This document shows positions 46,043-56,302 of a stretch of 64,000 nt of DNA, in pieces (the stretch's first letter is position 1; every line of letters starts with the position of its first letter). The stretch lies in the NCBI RefSeq assembly GCF_900107765.1, contig NZ_FNQY01000020.1, positions 1 to 64,000 on the forward strand. Reading direction: 5' to 3'. Below the pieces are notes generated by a model. The model did not search any database and was not told the DNA's origin. It worked only from the letters and a program-made list of their open reading frames with translations. A program made the position numbers and the translations under genes. This DNA is from Arachidicoccus rhizosphaerae (GTDB lineage: Bacteria > Bacteroidota > Bacteroidia > Chitinophagales > Chitinophagaceae).

Positions 46043-47548
46043 ATGCATGATATCCTTGACAATGGCGGAAGATTGCCAAAAAAAAATGGTCCTGATACCA
46101 CCGCACAAAACGGTGGGGTGAGTTTTATCAGACTGTCTGATCTGGCAGCTATTGTAGGTCAGGTCCTGGATATGCGGTTTAGCCAGACGAGTTATTGGGT
46201 CTTAGCAGAAGTCTCGGGGCATCAATATAAATCACAGAAAAATTATCATAGTTTTGAACTAATTGAAAAAAAAGAGGATTCTGATGGATTGATGGCTAAG
46301 TTTTCGGCGAAGGCGTGGGGGGTGGGAGCTTCAAAGATTCAGGAATTTGAACAAAAGACTGGCCAACGATTCACAAGTAATATACAGGTGCTAGCCAAAG
46401 TTAAAGTAGTCTATCATCAGCAGTATGGACTTGCTCTAGATCTAATAGATCTGGATGCAGCTTATACTGTTGGTAAATTATACGAAGCTAGACATTTAAC
46501 TCTTTTAAAACTGGTTACAGAAAATGATTTTATTGAAAAAACGTCGGAAGGCTATTGGTCAAAAAACAAGTCCATGCCGCTTCCTGTCGTCATACAAAGA
46601 CTAGCCATTATTTCTTCCTTAACATCAGCTGGGATGGAAGATTTTATACATACTCTTGAAAAGAACCCTGAAGGGTATACTTTTAAAATCGATAAATATT
46701 TGACAGTGGTTCAAGGGGTAGATAATGCAGATCAGGTTGTCGATCAACTAGTTCAGATTTTTAAATCCAGCAAATCCTATGATGTCGTTTTATTGTTAAG
46801 GGGTGGAGGTGCTCAGACTGATTTTATTTTATTTGATCATTATTCATTGGCAAGGGCTATTGCTAAATTTCCTATTCCGATTATTACAGGTATTGGTCAT
46901 CAGAAGAATGAAACTTTGGCAGATTTGATGGCTCACACTGCGACCAAGACCCCCACCCAGGCAGCTGAATTTATCTTGCATAATAATCGTCTTTTTGAAA
47001 GAACATTATTAGAATTTCGCCAAGATATCGTATTAAAGTCCCAGGTAATAACTTCTTTTGCAGGCAGACAACTAATTCAATTAAATAGTAAAATAATAAA
47101 TAGGACAACTGAATATTTACAAAGACAAGAAAGGCTGCTGTTTAAATGTCAGTCCAATTTTACTCAATCAGTAACTACAATCACTCACAATCGAAGTCAG
47201 CTTTTGCAGCAAAGGAAGTTGAATATCTTCAATGCGGCCAGATCAATTTTGAATTTTCAAAATCAGCAACTAGTCAGGCAACAGGAGAAAATAAGATCTT
47301 GGCCTAATTTAATCTTTAAAAATGAGCAAAATAAGATAAAATTTCTGCAAAACAGCATTGCATTAATGAGCCCAGAGCGGATACTTCAAAAAGGTTTTGC
47401 TTTGCTCAAAGTGGATGGCAAGATCGTCACTGATTCAAGTAAATTGCAAATAGGTCAATTAATAGAAATTAAAACCAGCCAAGTAAGTCTGAAGGCTATT
47501 GTTCAACAAAAAAATGAAAATCAGGATGGAACAGAATTTAACCTATAG
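46043..47548 (+). CDS. xseA: Exodeoxyribonuclease VII large subunit
   Basis: 501 residues, cytoplasmic. It joins several small subunits to digest single-stranded DNA in repair and recombination. An N-terminal OB-fold (about 30-145, 'YWVLAEVSGHQYKSQKNYHSFEL') is followed by the catalytic region: 'ISSLTSAGMEDFIHTL' (about 192-207), 'LLRGGGAQTDFILFD' (about 251-265), and 'ITGIGHQKNETLADLMAHT' then 'KTPTQAAEFIL'. The GH-x-x-x-E-x-x-x-D-x-x-A-H pattern is a form I associate with Bacteroidota. A long coiled-coil region (about 315-445) and a beta tail follow. The first 20 residues (rich in Asn, Gly and Lys) are poorly conserved, so a later start is possible. The 3' end overlaps xseB. Confidence 0.93.
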   Translation: MHDILDNGGRLPKKNGPDTTAQNGGVSFIRLSDLAAIVGQVLDMRFSQTSYWVLAEVSGHQYKSQKNYHSFELIEKKEDSDGLMAKFSAKAWGVGASKIQEFEQKTGQRFTSNIQVLAKVKVVYHQQYGLALDLIDLDAAYTVGKLYEARHLTLLKLVTENDFIEKTSEGYWSKNKSMPLPVVIQRLAIISSLTSAGMEDFIHTLEKNPEGYTFKIDKYLTVVQGVDNADQVVDQLVQIFKSSKSYDVVLLLRGGGAQTDFILFDHYSLARAIAKFPIPIITGIGHQKNETLADLMAHTATKTPTQAAEFILHNNRLFERTLLEFRQDIVLKSQVITSFAGRQLIQLNSKIINRTTEYLQRQERLLFKCQSNFTQSVTTITHNRSQLLQQRKLNIFNAARSILNFQNQQLVRQQEKIRSWPNLIFKNEQNKIKFLQNSIALMSPERILQKGFALLKVDGKIVTDSSKLQIGQLIEIKTSQVSLKAIVQQKNENQDGTEFNL

Positions 47549-47747
47549 TGCCGCGTATGCGGAATTGGAAAATATTGCTCAGGCAATGGAAAATGATTCC
47601 ATTTCTATTGACGAACTAGCAGTGAAGGTCAAAAGAGCGGCCGAGTTAATAGAATTTTGTCAAAATAAGCTTCGTTCCACAGAAAAAGAAGTGGCGACGG
47701 TTATGTCCAGTATGGAAGAAGGGAAAAGTCATCCTTTATCTAAATGA
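47526..47747 (+). CDS. xseB: Exodeoxyribonuclease VII small subunit
   Basis: 73 residues from the ATG at 47526; the ATG at 47514 would add four residues (MKIR). The protein begins 'MEQNLTYSAAYAELENIAQ' and continues 'MENDSISIDELAVKVKRAAEL', which is the standard XseB helical hairpin. It overlaps the last 23 bases of xseA in another frame, so the two are translationally coupled. The small subunits coat the helical region of XseA and are needed for the active complex. Confidence 0.93.
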   Translation: MEQNLTYSAAYAELENIAQAMENDSISIDELAVKVKRAAELIEFCQNKLRSTEKEVATVMSSMEEGKSHPLSK

Positions 47748-47862
47748 CAACCGGGACATTAATGTAAGAAGGTTGCCATTAAACTATATAACCAATCATC
47801 TCCTTTGTTGCGATCTTTTTGAAATAATGTAATTACTCATCGAAATAATTTGTTATCCGAAG

Positions 47863-47893
47863 TGCATAACAATTACGGAAGAATTGTTATGCA
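47863..47893. terminator. Hairpin between convergent xseB and GH51 genes
   Basis: TGCATAACAATT (47863-47874) is exactly complementary to 47882-47893, with a 7-base loop. It sits between two gene ends and could serve both strands, though no T-run follows on either side. Confidence 0.5.
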
Positions 47894-47926
47894 TCACCAA
47901 AAGCAATGCTTCTTTCCTGGTTTGTC

Positions 47927-50623
47927 TTATGGTATGTTTTGAATACGAATTATGTTTATAGAACAGGCAGGTATGCTAATTATGGGATTGCTTGACTTTA
48001 TATCTATAATTTTACTGTGGGGTATAAATTCAGTAGGCTGATTAAGAGAATTTTCAGCGTCCAAATCTGGAGCCGATAAAGTAGTTAATCTTGCTGATTT
48101 GGGTAATCTTTTAATCCTGGACAGTTCCAATTGAACCGTTTTAATCGATGCATCTGCATTTACTAATTTGATAATTAGGTCCCCGCTAGCATTATCCTTG
48201 CCCGCCAGGGCAAACATCTTTTTAGGTTCCTGGTAGGTCATTAAGAGCTTTCCATCTAGATAGCAAGAAACGGAATCTGGCATGACTTTCAGTTGGATAT
48301 TATACCATTGTCCAGCTTTTATTGGATCAGACAAAGGTTGTTGGGTGATTAAATCTGCCACGTCATATCCATTTGTTACTTTTTCAATAGTGGCATGCGA
48401 ATTAACCCAGGATCCAATATGTGCTCTGTAAAAACTATTTGAATCTTTTATTCCAAAAGGTATAATAAATGCGTTCGTCCCACTTAATTTTCTTGCATTG
48501 ACGTCTAGTGTATAGGTGTCAAAACTATGATTTTTTAAAAATGCTAATGTTTGCGGTCCTTGAGCTGTTTCACTAAGGGAACTGTCTGATATGTCCCATT
48601 GTCCTCTTAATAAATTCCATTCTGTCGGCCTATTTTTAAAGTCACTTTGATAGAGAATATGTTGATTTTTATCTTTAATAACAAGATCTTTATATTCTGT
48701 CTGGGTATCCCAGGTGGCAAAGCCAATGGAGCCTTTAAACAAAGATTTGGATGCAGAATTTGATTTGCTGACAAATTCAGGTGTTAAGTTCAATTCTGTC
48801 TTCAGGTTATAACTTGGCCTGTTCTGTTCAAAGAGTTGCAAGGCATAATATGAAATTCTTGCGAAACTATTACCTCCATTAAAATTGATCAGATTGACTG
48901 GCCAGTTGTCATCATGGACATCTGCAAGCAGAGGCGCATAGCTGCTCATGGTGATCAAGTCCCCATTTTTTTCCATACCCATCATATACACTGCATCGGA
49001 GAGCGCCGCACCCATATTTCCTTTACCAACGCCACTATTAGTTGCAAATTCTCCAACATAGATCTGGTATCCTTTTCTTGGGTATTGATCAAAATGATCA
49101 TAATGACTCATAGACCAATTAATAGCCTTATAAGCATGTTCATCAGCAATATCCAAATGTTGCATGCTGTCTGTTGTGTAGTGGTTCATATCGCCCAGTC
49201 CCATGGAGGCAATAATTTGAATATTTGGGTACTCTTTATGGATTGCCTTATAAAAAAGGTTATAACGTTTAGCATATCTGGGTCCGGCTTGTTCATTTCC
49301 GATTTCCACATATTCTAATGGGTAAGCAGCAGGATGACCATTTTTAGCACGGAGGCTTCCCCAACGACTGGTAGTTGACCCTATTGCATATTCTATGGCA
49401 TCCAATACATTTTGGATATAATGTTGTAAGCTATCATCTGGAGCAAACGTGCCACTGCGCATTTCACAAGATACGCCAACATTGGCTACAAACAGGCCCT
49501 TAGCGCCAATCTGTTCGCAAAATCTCAGATATTCGTCATACCCAAAACCGTTAGTACTCCAATAACCCCATGGACTAAAAGTCTGCGGCCGATTAATTAA
49601 AGGTCCAATGGTGTTTTTCCAATCAAATGCACTTTCTATATTCATTCCTTCCACGTAACATCCCCCCGGCCATCTTAAAAAGGCGGGATGCAGATCGGCA
49701 ATTTTTTGAGCAAGATCCTTTCTTAATCCCCCTGGAATATTTTTATATGTATCACGAGGGAAAAGGGATACAAAGTCAAGCAGGAGATGTCCCGGATTAT
49801 CAAATAATAAAGCAAAATAACCATTGTTTACTGTTTGATCGGAAAATAAATTACAGTTGTATGATTGCCATCCATTTGTTTCTGGGTTGATCTGGATCTC
49901 CTTTTTTGCTACTAATTGACTATCCTGACTAAACAGACATGCCGTTATTTTTCCTGCATAATGAAGGTCTGAGAGTTGATTGCCAATTGATTCTCCATTT
50001 AATTTCGTGCATGCATAAAAACTTAAGTTATAAGAGGCTCCTTTTTGAAGATAAATTCCGTGATAACCATTATTTATTATCCCAGGTAAAGAAGTTGGCG
50101 ATACTCCATTCAATTTCGAAATTTGTATTTCCATATTATGTGCAGAGCCTGCACTAAGCGGATTGTTTGTTGAAAGCCTGATTTGTATTGCTGATCCAAA
50201 TGGTTGTTGTAAAAGCCATCCGGGAAATTCTCCTTTAGCAGGGTAGGGTAGTTTCCAATCCGATACTGCACCATCTCGCATGCCAAAATGTGGCGTTCTA
50301 TTAGGCACAATGTATCCATCCTCATAGGTACAACCTGCTGGAATTTGTGCATCTTCAAAACCTCTGTTCTGAAGCATTTCTGCATATAACCCGCCGTCAC
50401 CTCCATGTGAGATTTCCTCAAAAAAAGCACCATATAAATTTGGAGAGATTTTATGCAATTTCTGTGATAAATCAATATGTAAGGTTGCATCGACCTTTTG
50501 TCCATTTGCTTTATTTATATGACAAAACATTTGAAGAAACACCAGCGCAGGAACAAATCCATATTTGAATGTAGTGTTTATAATTAGATTGAAATATTTG
50601 TTGATTATTATTGATGTTCTCAT
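47927..50623 (-). CDS. GH51 alpha-L-arabinofuranosidase with CBM-like and C-terminal LamG/DUF1080-like domain
   Basis: The start at 50623 (898 residues) is preferred; 50710 would add 29 polar residues before the signal segment ('YGFVPALVFLQMFCHI', cleavage near ANG-QK). GH51 blocks: 'NLYGAFFEEISHGGDGGLYAEM' in two parts around residues 62-83, 'LRWPGGCYVEG' (about 316-326), and 'EIGNEQAGPRY' with Glu444 as acid/base. 'YVGEFATNSG' follows with Glu525 as nucleophile. A CBM4-like segment lies between about 110 and 285, and a LamG or DUF1080-like jelly roll at about 640-800. It releases arabinofuranose from arabinan, arabinoxylan or arabinogalactan. It is divergent from a SusC/SusD operon that is probably its partner. 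Confidence 0.9.
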   Translation of the reverse strand: MRTSIIINKYFNLIINTTFKYGFVPALVFLQMFCHINKANGQKVDATLHIDLSQKLHKISPNLYGAFFEEISHGGDGGLYAEMLQNRGFEDAQIPAGCTYEDGYIVPNRTPHFGMRDGAVSDWKLPYPAKGEFPGWLLQQPFGSAIQIRLSTNNPLSAGSAHNMEIQISKLNGVSPTSLPGIINNGYHGIYLQKGASYNLSFYACTKLNGESIGNQLSDLHYAGKITACLFSQDSQLVAKKEIQINPETNGWQSYNCNLFSDQTVNNGYFALLFDNPGHLLLDFVSLFPRDTYKNIPGGLRKDLAQKIADLHPAFLRWPGGCYVEGMNIESAFDWKNTIGPLINRPQTFSPWGYWSTNGFGYDEYLRFCEQIGAKGLFVANVGVSCEMRSGTFAPDDSLQHYIQNVLDAIEYAIGSTTSRWGSLRAKNGHPAAYPLEYVEIGNEQAGPRYAKRYNLFYKAIHKEYPNIQIIASMGLGDMNHYTTDSMQHLDIADEHAYKAINWSMSHYDHFDQYPRKGYQIYVGEFATNSGVGKGNMGAALSDAVYMMGMEKNGDLITMSSYAPLLADVHDDNWPVNLINFNGGNSFARISYYALQLFEQNRPSYNLKTELNLTPEFVSKSNSASKSLFKGSIGFATWDTQTEYKDLVIKDKNQHILYQSDFKNRPTEWNLLRGQWDISDSSLSETAQGPQTLAFLKNHSFDTYTLDVNARKLSGTNAFIIPFGIKDSNSFYRAHIGSWVNSHATIEKVTNGYDVADLITQQPLSDPIKAGQWYNIQLKVMPDSVSCYLDGKLLMTYQEPKKMFALAGKDNASGDLIIKLVNADASIKTVQLELSRIKRLPKSARLTTLSAPDLDAENSLNQPTEFIPHSKIIDIKSSNPIISIPACSINIIRIQNIP

Positions 50624-51486
50624 TTTTGATAGGTGTAGACAACTATTTATTCTTGTTTCAGAAGGATTGTTAAAGCATGAATTTGTTGTGGTTTTATGAG
50701 CTTGCATCATAGTTGTTGTTTTTTGAGGATAGTTGGAAGGTATTATTTCCCCATTTGGCAGCCATTATAACTAATGGTTGGCTAAGATTTTAATTGCTAT
50801 GAAATCTATTTTTTGGGAGATACTTATTCAAAAATAGGACAAATTTTTTATTGACAAAATAATTGTTGTGCGATATTTAATGAATAGTTGTTTTTTATAC
50901 AACTAATTGCAACAGGGGGATTTTATTAAAAAAAATAGGCTGTATTTATGCTGTTTTATTTTTTCAACAATCAATTTACGGTTTCAAATAATGGTTCAGT
51001 TTTTATTCTTTTTTCTTCATTTATAGTAACCCAGTGGTTTGTTTCTTTTGCAATTGGTTTACAATTATATAGGGGAAATCGCCAACCATTAGTGATAACG
51101 TTTACACATATAATGAACTGGAATTCAGTTTGTTGATAAAAGTCTATCAATTTTATAGGTTGTTATTTGCCAGCATATTTTTATTATAAAAGGTTAATAT
51201 CTGTTGACTTGTAGTTAAAAATCGAGAATGCTGTTAAAGATAATAAAACCAATTTTGAAGTATTATTAAATGTAAATAATACATATAAAGAGAGAATATT
51301 TTGAGCCGTCTCTTTTTATTTTATACCGAATCATCATGAGAATTAAACCGAAAAATGAATTATTTATTTATATGAGGATCCAGAAGTTCAAGCAGTTTTA
51401 TTGAATGTGATAATGTTTGTTTCAGGAATTGTTTCTGCTTTTACCGGTTTGCCATTTATTATATCATTAAAAAAATTTAGGAGCAT
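50624..51486. other. Divergent intergenic region between GH51 and SusC genes
   Basis: About 860 AT-rich bases with no supported gene. It holds a minus-strand promoter candidate (50829-50858). A purine-rich AGGAG at about 51479-51483 sits just ahead of the SusC start and is one of the few clear ribosome-binding sites here. No exact plus-strand TTTG/TAnnTTTG pair was found; the closest -7 form is TAATGTTTG near 51412. Confidence 0.45.
50829..50858 (-). promoter_or_regulatory. Bacteroidota-type promoter ahead of GH51 gene
   Basis: On the minus strand TTTG (complement of 50855-50858) is followed after 18 bases by TATTTTTG (complement of 50829-50836). The spacing is one base short of the usual 19-21. 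The leader to the start at 50623 would be about 200 bases. Confidence 0.42.
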
Positions 51487-54400
51487 ATGAGCACAAAATT
51501 ATTGTCCAATTTTTTCAAACAGCGGATCCAGCTAGCGCTACTTCCGATTTTGTTTTTGATGTTTTTTGCGCTACCTGCCTGGTCTCAGCAGCAACGAACG
51601 ATTTTTGGGACAGTTCATTCATTAACAGGGGATCCACTTGTGGGAGTTTCTGTGGTGATTGTTGGTGAAAGGGAAGGAACGCAGACCGATGAACGTGGCC
51701 AATTTTCTATTTCGGTTAAACCGGAAGCGAGACTGGTTATTACTCATGTAGGATATGATAAAAAAGAAGTAATCGCTAAGGATGGAATGGATATACAGCT
51801 AGTGGCCAATAGCTCAGATCTTTCTCAGGTTATGGTAGTGGGATATGGTACACAATCCAGAAAAAAGGTTACTGGTGCAATCTCTACAGTGAATGGAGAT
51901 GATATTAAAAATACACCAGCAGTAAGCTTTGATGCAATGCTGCAAGGCCGGATCCCGGGGGTCACCGTTCAAAACAGCTCAGGAGAGCCAGGATCAAAAT
52001 CCAATATTGTTATCAGGGGGTCCACGAATATGGACTATGGTAACCTAAATGGAGGCAACACGCAGCCTTTATATATAATTGATGGGGTTATTTATGATTT
52101 GAATAATATGCAGGGCTCTTATGATCTGGCCAATCCATTGAGTGTAATTGATCCCAATAGTATTGAATCAATTGAGGTTTTAAAGGATGCTTCAGCTGCA
52201 GCTATTTATGGCGCAAGAGGGGGTAATGGGGTTATTATCGTTAAAACAAGGAGGTCTCAAGCCAAACATCCCATGGTGACGTTAAATGTATATGGCGGTG
52301 CAACAACTGGTCCGCGTTTAATAGATGTGATTACAGGCAATGCTGAACGTAGTTTGAAATTGGGTCTCTTAAATGACCAGCTTCCTTATACAGATATTTA
52401 TAACGGTTCAATACCTATTCAGTTGACAGACAGTCTAAATACTGCCTTCAATAATGATGTAGATTGGCAGGGAATGATGCTTAGGAAGAATGCTTACGTT
52501 AATAATGAAGAATTAACCGTTTCCGGTTCTTTTGATAATAAAAATACCTATCGTTTCGGATTGAGTCATTATAATGAACAAGGAGCAGTAAGGGGGTATC
52601 AGGTGGAGAGAATAGCACCTAATTTAGATCTTCAATTAAATCCGGTTGCCAAACTTTCTGTCGGACTGTCTTTGCAAATGTCTAAGGAAAAGCGGCAGCA
52701 TGGTGGTAATATCAGTGGCAATCCTTATTATTTTTCCACTTGGTCTTTCCCTACTTCTTTTGCTTATTTGTCTGATGAAACTGTTGCCTTGTATAATGGG
52801 ACTGCCAATCGTTTTGATGATAATAATATTTTTATATATAATGCTAATTTGCGTCTGACTGATACTTTAACCAAGGATTTGCACCTGACTACCACAATGG
52901 GATTGAATAGTTATCAGGATAAATATGCCTATTTTTCTCCGGTAGAGCTTAATGGCGTCCAAAATACTGCATATGATATTAGCGCCAATAATCCCAATTG
53001 GACCTGGGAAACATTTGCACAATATGATAAACATTTTAAGGGGAATAATCTAACATTGGTTGGCGGATTTTCTGCTTATCAAGCCAAACAATATTATGCG
53101 TACATGGATGCTGCGGGGATTAATGTTTCTGGAATTTACACCTTGCAAACCGTACCCCCAGGATCTAATCTTTATGCATATTCTACTATTCAGACAAAAA
53201 CCACCCAGTCTTATTACGGCAGGCTTAACTATGACTATAATAGTAAATATCTATTTACGGCTTCTTTTAGAAGAGACGCAAGCTCTATATATAGCCAGGA
53301 TTATAGGTGGGGAACTTTCTATGCGTTGTCTGGTGGATGGAATGTATCGGATGAAAAATTTTTTGAACCTTTAAAGAAAACCATTAATTCCTTAAAATTG
53401 AGAGCGAGCTATGGTGTGACTGGTCAGGACCCGGGTAGTTGGTATGCTAAATACCAACAGCTGTATGCTGATGCGAGTTTCCTGGGTGCTACTACAGGTA
53501 GTGTTGGCGGATCTTCAGATTGGTCATATCTGACCGGAACACCTTCCACTTATAATGGTACTACTGTGGTAACTCCGTTTCCCTATAATGACAATTTTGC
53601 GAGTAGCTCATACAAATCCAGTTCTGAGGTAAGGTGGGAAAAATACCCGCAATTGGATTTGGGTATTGACTGGTCTATGTTTAACAACCGGATTAATTTT
53701 GTATTAGACTGGTATCAAAAAGATGCCATAGATAAATACTTATGGGCAGTCCCTGCTGAATCTACCACCGGTTATGCTTACTATTCAGGGAACTATGCTA
53801 ATGTTCGCAATCAGGGGTTGGAGTTAGCTATTAATTCTACTAACATGAGTCCAAAGGCAGCCTTTCAGTGGAATACCAATTTTAATATCTCCTTTAATAA
53901 AGGTTGGGTAACAAAACTACCTAATGAGGGAAAAGACATGCTTTTCGGAGAGTCATGGTGGTATAAAACCCTGTCAATGGGCGAACCGCTGTTTACGTAC
54001 AGGGATTATGTAACAGACGGGGTATATGCGACGGAGGATGATGTGCCCACTGACCCTATAACAGGTAATAAAATGACTTATTTTGGCGCTACAGTTCATG
54101 CGGGAGATTCCAAAATTATCGATCAGAATGGAGATTATAATATTAATCTGGATGATAAAGTTAATACGGGCAAATCAATGATGCCTACCGTTACTGGAGG
54201 GATAACCAATACTTTTTCGTATAAAGGGTTTAGCCTTTCTGTATTTGCTAATTATGCTTATAGAAATTATCTGATTAACGGAACAATGTCGGATGCCCTA
54301 AATGGCAGTGGTTATGCATCTTGGGGTGCTGTCGCTGGTCCTGCAGGCTTGTATAGCCAGATTCTGAATCAATTCTGGATGAAAAATGGGGATCAGACAA

Positions 54401-54714
54401 CATATCCCAGATTAGTCTATGGGTCTGGTTCCAGCTCTTTGGATCCATGGAATGTCGCAAGGGACTATTTTCTTTACAAAGGAGGCTATTTTAAAATACA
54501 GCAAATTCGATTAGGATATACTTTACCGAGTAAATTTGTGCAGCGATTGCATATGAGGAGTGTCAATGTATATTCAGTATTTGATAATGTTCACACATTT
54601 AAACAGTCCAAAGGGCTAGTAGATCCAACCGTATTTGATTATACTACCGGGTCAAGCAACGCAACTTATCCGACGAGTTTAAAATTTACCCTGGGCTTAT
54701 ATCTTAATTTCTAA
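51487..54714 (+). CDS. SusC/RagA-type TonB-dependent outer-membrane transporter
   Basis: 1075 residues. An AGGAG ribosome site precedes the ATG. The signal peptide ends 'LPAWSQQQ' (about 34). Next are a carboxypeptidase-regulatory-like domain ('FGTVHSLTGDPLVGVSVVI'), the hallmark 'VMVVGYGTQSRKKVTGAIS', a plug with 'IVIRGSTNMDYG' and 'IEVLKDASAAAIYGARGGNGV', and a barrel ending 'FTLGLYLNF'. It heads a four-gene run with SusD and two lipoproteins at short spacing (47, 11 and 63 bases), most likely one operon. Its divergent neighbour is a GH51 arabinofuranosidase, so the substrate is probably arabinose-containing. Confidence 0.95.
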   Translation: MSTKLLSNFFKQRIQLALLPILFLMFFALPAWSQQQRTIFGTVHSLTGDPLVGVSVVIVGEREGTQTDERGQFSISVKPEARLVITHVGYDKKEVIAKDGMDIQLVANSSDLSQVMVVGYGTQSRKKVTGAISTVNGDDIKNTPAVSFDAMLQGRIPGVTVQNSSGEPGSKSNIVIRGSTNMDYGNLNGGNTQPLYIIDGVIYDLNNMQGSYDLANPLSVIDPNSIESIEVLKDASAAAIYGARGGNGVIIVKTRRSQAKHPMVTLNVYGGATTGPRLIDVITGNAERSLKLGLLNDQLPYTDIYNGSIPIQLTDSLNTAFNNDVDWQGMMLRKNAYVNNEELTVSGSFDNKNTYRFGLSHYNEQGAVRGYQVERIAPNLDLQLNPVAKLSVGLSLQMSKEKRQHGGNISGNPYYFSTWSFPTSFAYLSDETVALYNGTANRFDDNNIFIYNANLRLTDTLTKDLHLTTTMGLNSYQDKYAYFSPVELNGVQNTAYDISANNPNWTWETFAQYDKHFKGNNLTLVGGFSAYQAKQYYAYMDAAGINVSGIYTLQTVPPGSNLYAYSTIQTKTTQSYYGRLNYDYNSKYLFTASFRRDASSIYSQDYRWGTFYALSGGWNVSDEKFFEPLKKTINSLKLRASYGVTGQDPGSWYAKYQQLYADASFLGATTGSVGGSSDWSYLTGTPSTYNGTTVVTPFPYNDNFASSSYKSSSEVRWEKYPQLDLGIDWSMFNNRINFVLDWYQKDAIDKYLWAVPAESTTGYAYYSGNYANVRNQGLELAINSTNMSPKAAFQWNTNFNISFNKGWVTKLPNEGKDMLFGESWWYKTLSMGEPLFTYRDYVTDGVYATEDDVPTDPITGNKMTYFGATVHAGDSKIIDQNGDYNINLDDKVNTGKSMMPTVTGGITNTFSYKGFSLSVFANYAYRNYLINGTMSDALNGSGYASWGAVAGPAGLYSQILNQFWMKNGDQTTYPRLVYGSGSSSLDPWNVARDYFLYKGGYFKIQQIRLGYTLPSKFVQRLHMRSVNVYSVFDNVHTFKQSKGLVDPTVFDYTTGSSNATYPTSLKFTLGLYLNF

Positions 54715-54761
54715 TTTTTATTACCAGGGTCACATTATTTGAATCTCTAAAAAAAACTACA

Positions 54762-56291
54762 ATGAAACTTAAAAATATTTTAATCGCAACAATCCTTTCA
54801 GGGAGTTTAATAACATTGACATCCTGTCATAAGTTTTTAGACCAGGATCCCATCAGTACAGTAACGGATGCGACTTCCTGGAAGAGCGATAACGATGCTA
54901 ATTCTCAGGTAGCAGGATGTTATTCCCTGATCCGGTCTGCGTTAAATGCAGCCTGCTCATTTTATAGTTACGGGGATCTCCCAACAGATTATTGGGGTAC
55001 AATTAATGATTATGATTATAATCAATTGTATCAGATGAATTGGGCCATCTCTGTGTCCTCTGCCAATACTTATGATCCTAAATTAAAACTGAGGATCTGG
55101 ACTCCTTTTTATTCCAGTATTCAACAATCTAATCGATGTATCTATTTTTTAAACCAGATGTCAGATGATGCATTTGATGGTGATAATGCAACAGAAAAAA
55201 TGGCTAGAAAAAACAAATACATTGCGGAAGCGAAGTTTTGCAGGGCCTTTAATTATTTTTATATGGCTAGAATCTGGGGAGACGTGCCGCTGGACACTAC
55301 CTATGAGGCAGATATCTCCAATATTAGTTCTGACCCAAGGGTCGCCCAGGCGGATGTACTAGCTTCTGCAATCAGTGATTTGGATTATGCAAGGCAATGG
55401 CTGGATTATAAGGATGCCTCCTCAACAGATAGAGTGGTCCGAGCAGATAAAGGGGCTGTTTTTGCCTTGCTTGCCCATATTTATGCCTGGCAAGGTGATT
55501 ATGCAAATTGCAAACTGGCCTGTGACTCTGTTATACAAAATGGAGGTTATGCCTTAATAGGAGGGAATAATTTGGATCAAATCTATAAAGGGCAGTCTAA
55601 TGAAGGAATCTTTGAAATAGCTCAAAATACAAGTGCTGAAGCGATGAATGCAACTTCATACAGCTCAAGTATCGCCTATTATACGCTTGCAACCCCGTAT
55701 ATTGAAACACAGGCGACTCCAAACTGGCAAATCAACACCAGCACTTTATTTAAATTGTTTGCTGATACCTTGGATGCGCGGTTTACTAATGAGTTTACCT
55801 ATGTTAATTCAGGGTCTACCAAATATTATTTTAGTAAAAAATATTCTAATGTATCCACTGTTTCTGCCAATGGGGTTAATTATTATCTATTGGAAAACAA
55901 TATAGTTGTATTTAGGTTAGCTGATATTTATTTACTGAGGGCGGAGGCCTACGCTGCGGGTACAACGCCTAACTTTAGTATGGCCCTGGCCGATGTTAAT
56001 GCCATTCGTTCCAGAGCTGATATTGAACCACTGCAGGCCAGTGCCGTTACAACTCAAAATGCCTTGTTAGATTCTGTGACCGCAGAAAGGGGAAGAGAAC
56101 TGTTTTTGGAAGGAAGTCGGTTTTACGACCTTGTACGAAATGAAAGAATTACCGGGGAGAGTAAATTTCCTTATATATCTAAAGCTGATTTTAAAGCGGG
56201 TAAATATTACTGGCCTATTGATCCATCCCTTATGACTTTAAATCCTGCCTTGCAACAGACAGCATTCTGGAAACAACTATTAACTTATTAA
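54762..56291 (+). CDS. SusD/RagB-type glycan-binding lipoprotein
   Basis: 509 residues. Lipoprotein signal with Cys22 ('SLITLTSCHKFLDQDP'). SusD blocks: 'KYIAEAKFCRAFNYFYMARIWG' in two parts (AEAKFCRAFNYFY, MARIWGDVPL), 'FRLADIYLLRAEAYAAG' and 'VNAIRSRADI'. The C-terminal block is 'ERGRELFLEGSRFYDLVRNE'. It lies 47 bases after its SusC gene and would form the surface lid of that transporter. Confidence 0.95.
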   Translation: MKLKNILIATILSGSLITLTSCHKFLDQDPISTVTDATSWKSDNDANSQVAGCYSLIRSALNAACSFYSYGDLPTDYWGTINDYDYNQLYQMNWAISVSSANTYDPKLKLRIWTPFYSSIQQSNRCIYFLNQMSDDAFDGDNATEKMARKNKYIAEAKFCRAFNYFYMARIWGDVPLDTTYEADISNISSDPRVAQADVLASAISDLDYARQWLDYKDASSTDRVVRADKGAVFALLAHIYAWQGDYANCKLACDSVIQNGGYALIGGNNLDQIYKGQSNEGIFEIAQNTSAEAMNATSYSSSIAYYTLATPYIETQATPNWQINTSTLFKLFADTLDARFTNEFTYVNSGSTKYYFSKKYSNVSTVSANGVNYYLLENNIVVFRLADIYLLRAEAYAAGTTPNFSMALADVNAIRSRADIEPLQASAVTTQNALLDSVTAERGRELFLEGSRFYDLVRNERITGESKFPYISKADFKAGKYYWPIDPSLMTLNPALQQTAFWKQLLTY

Positions 56292-56302
56292 AACAAAGAG
56301 AC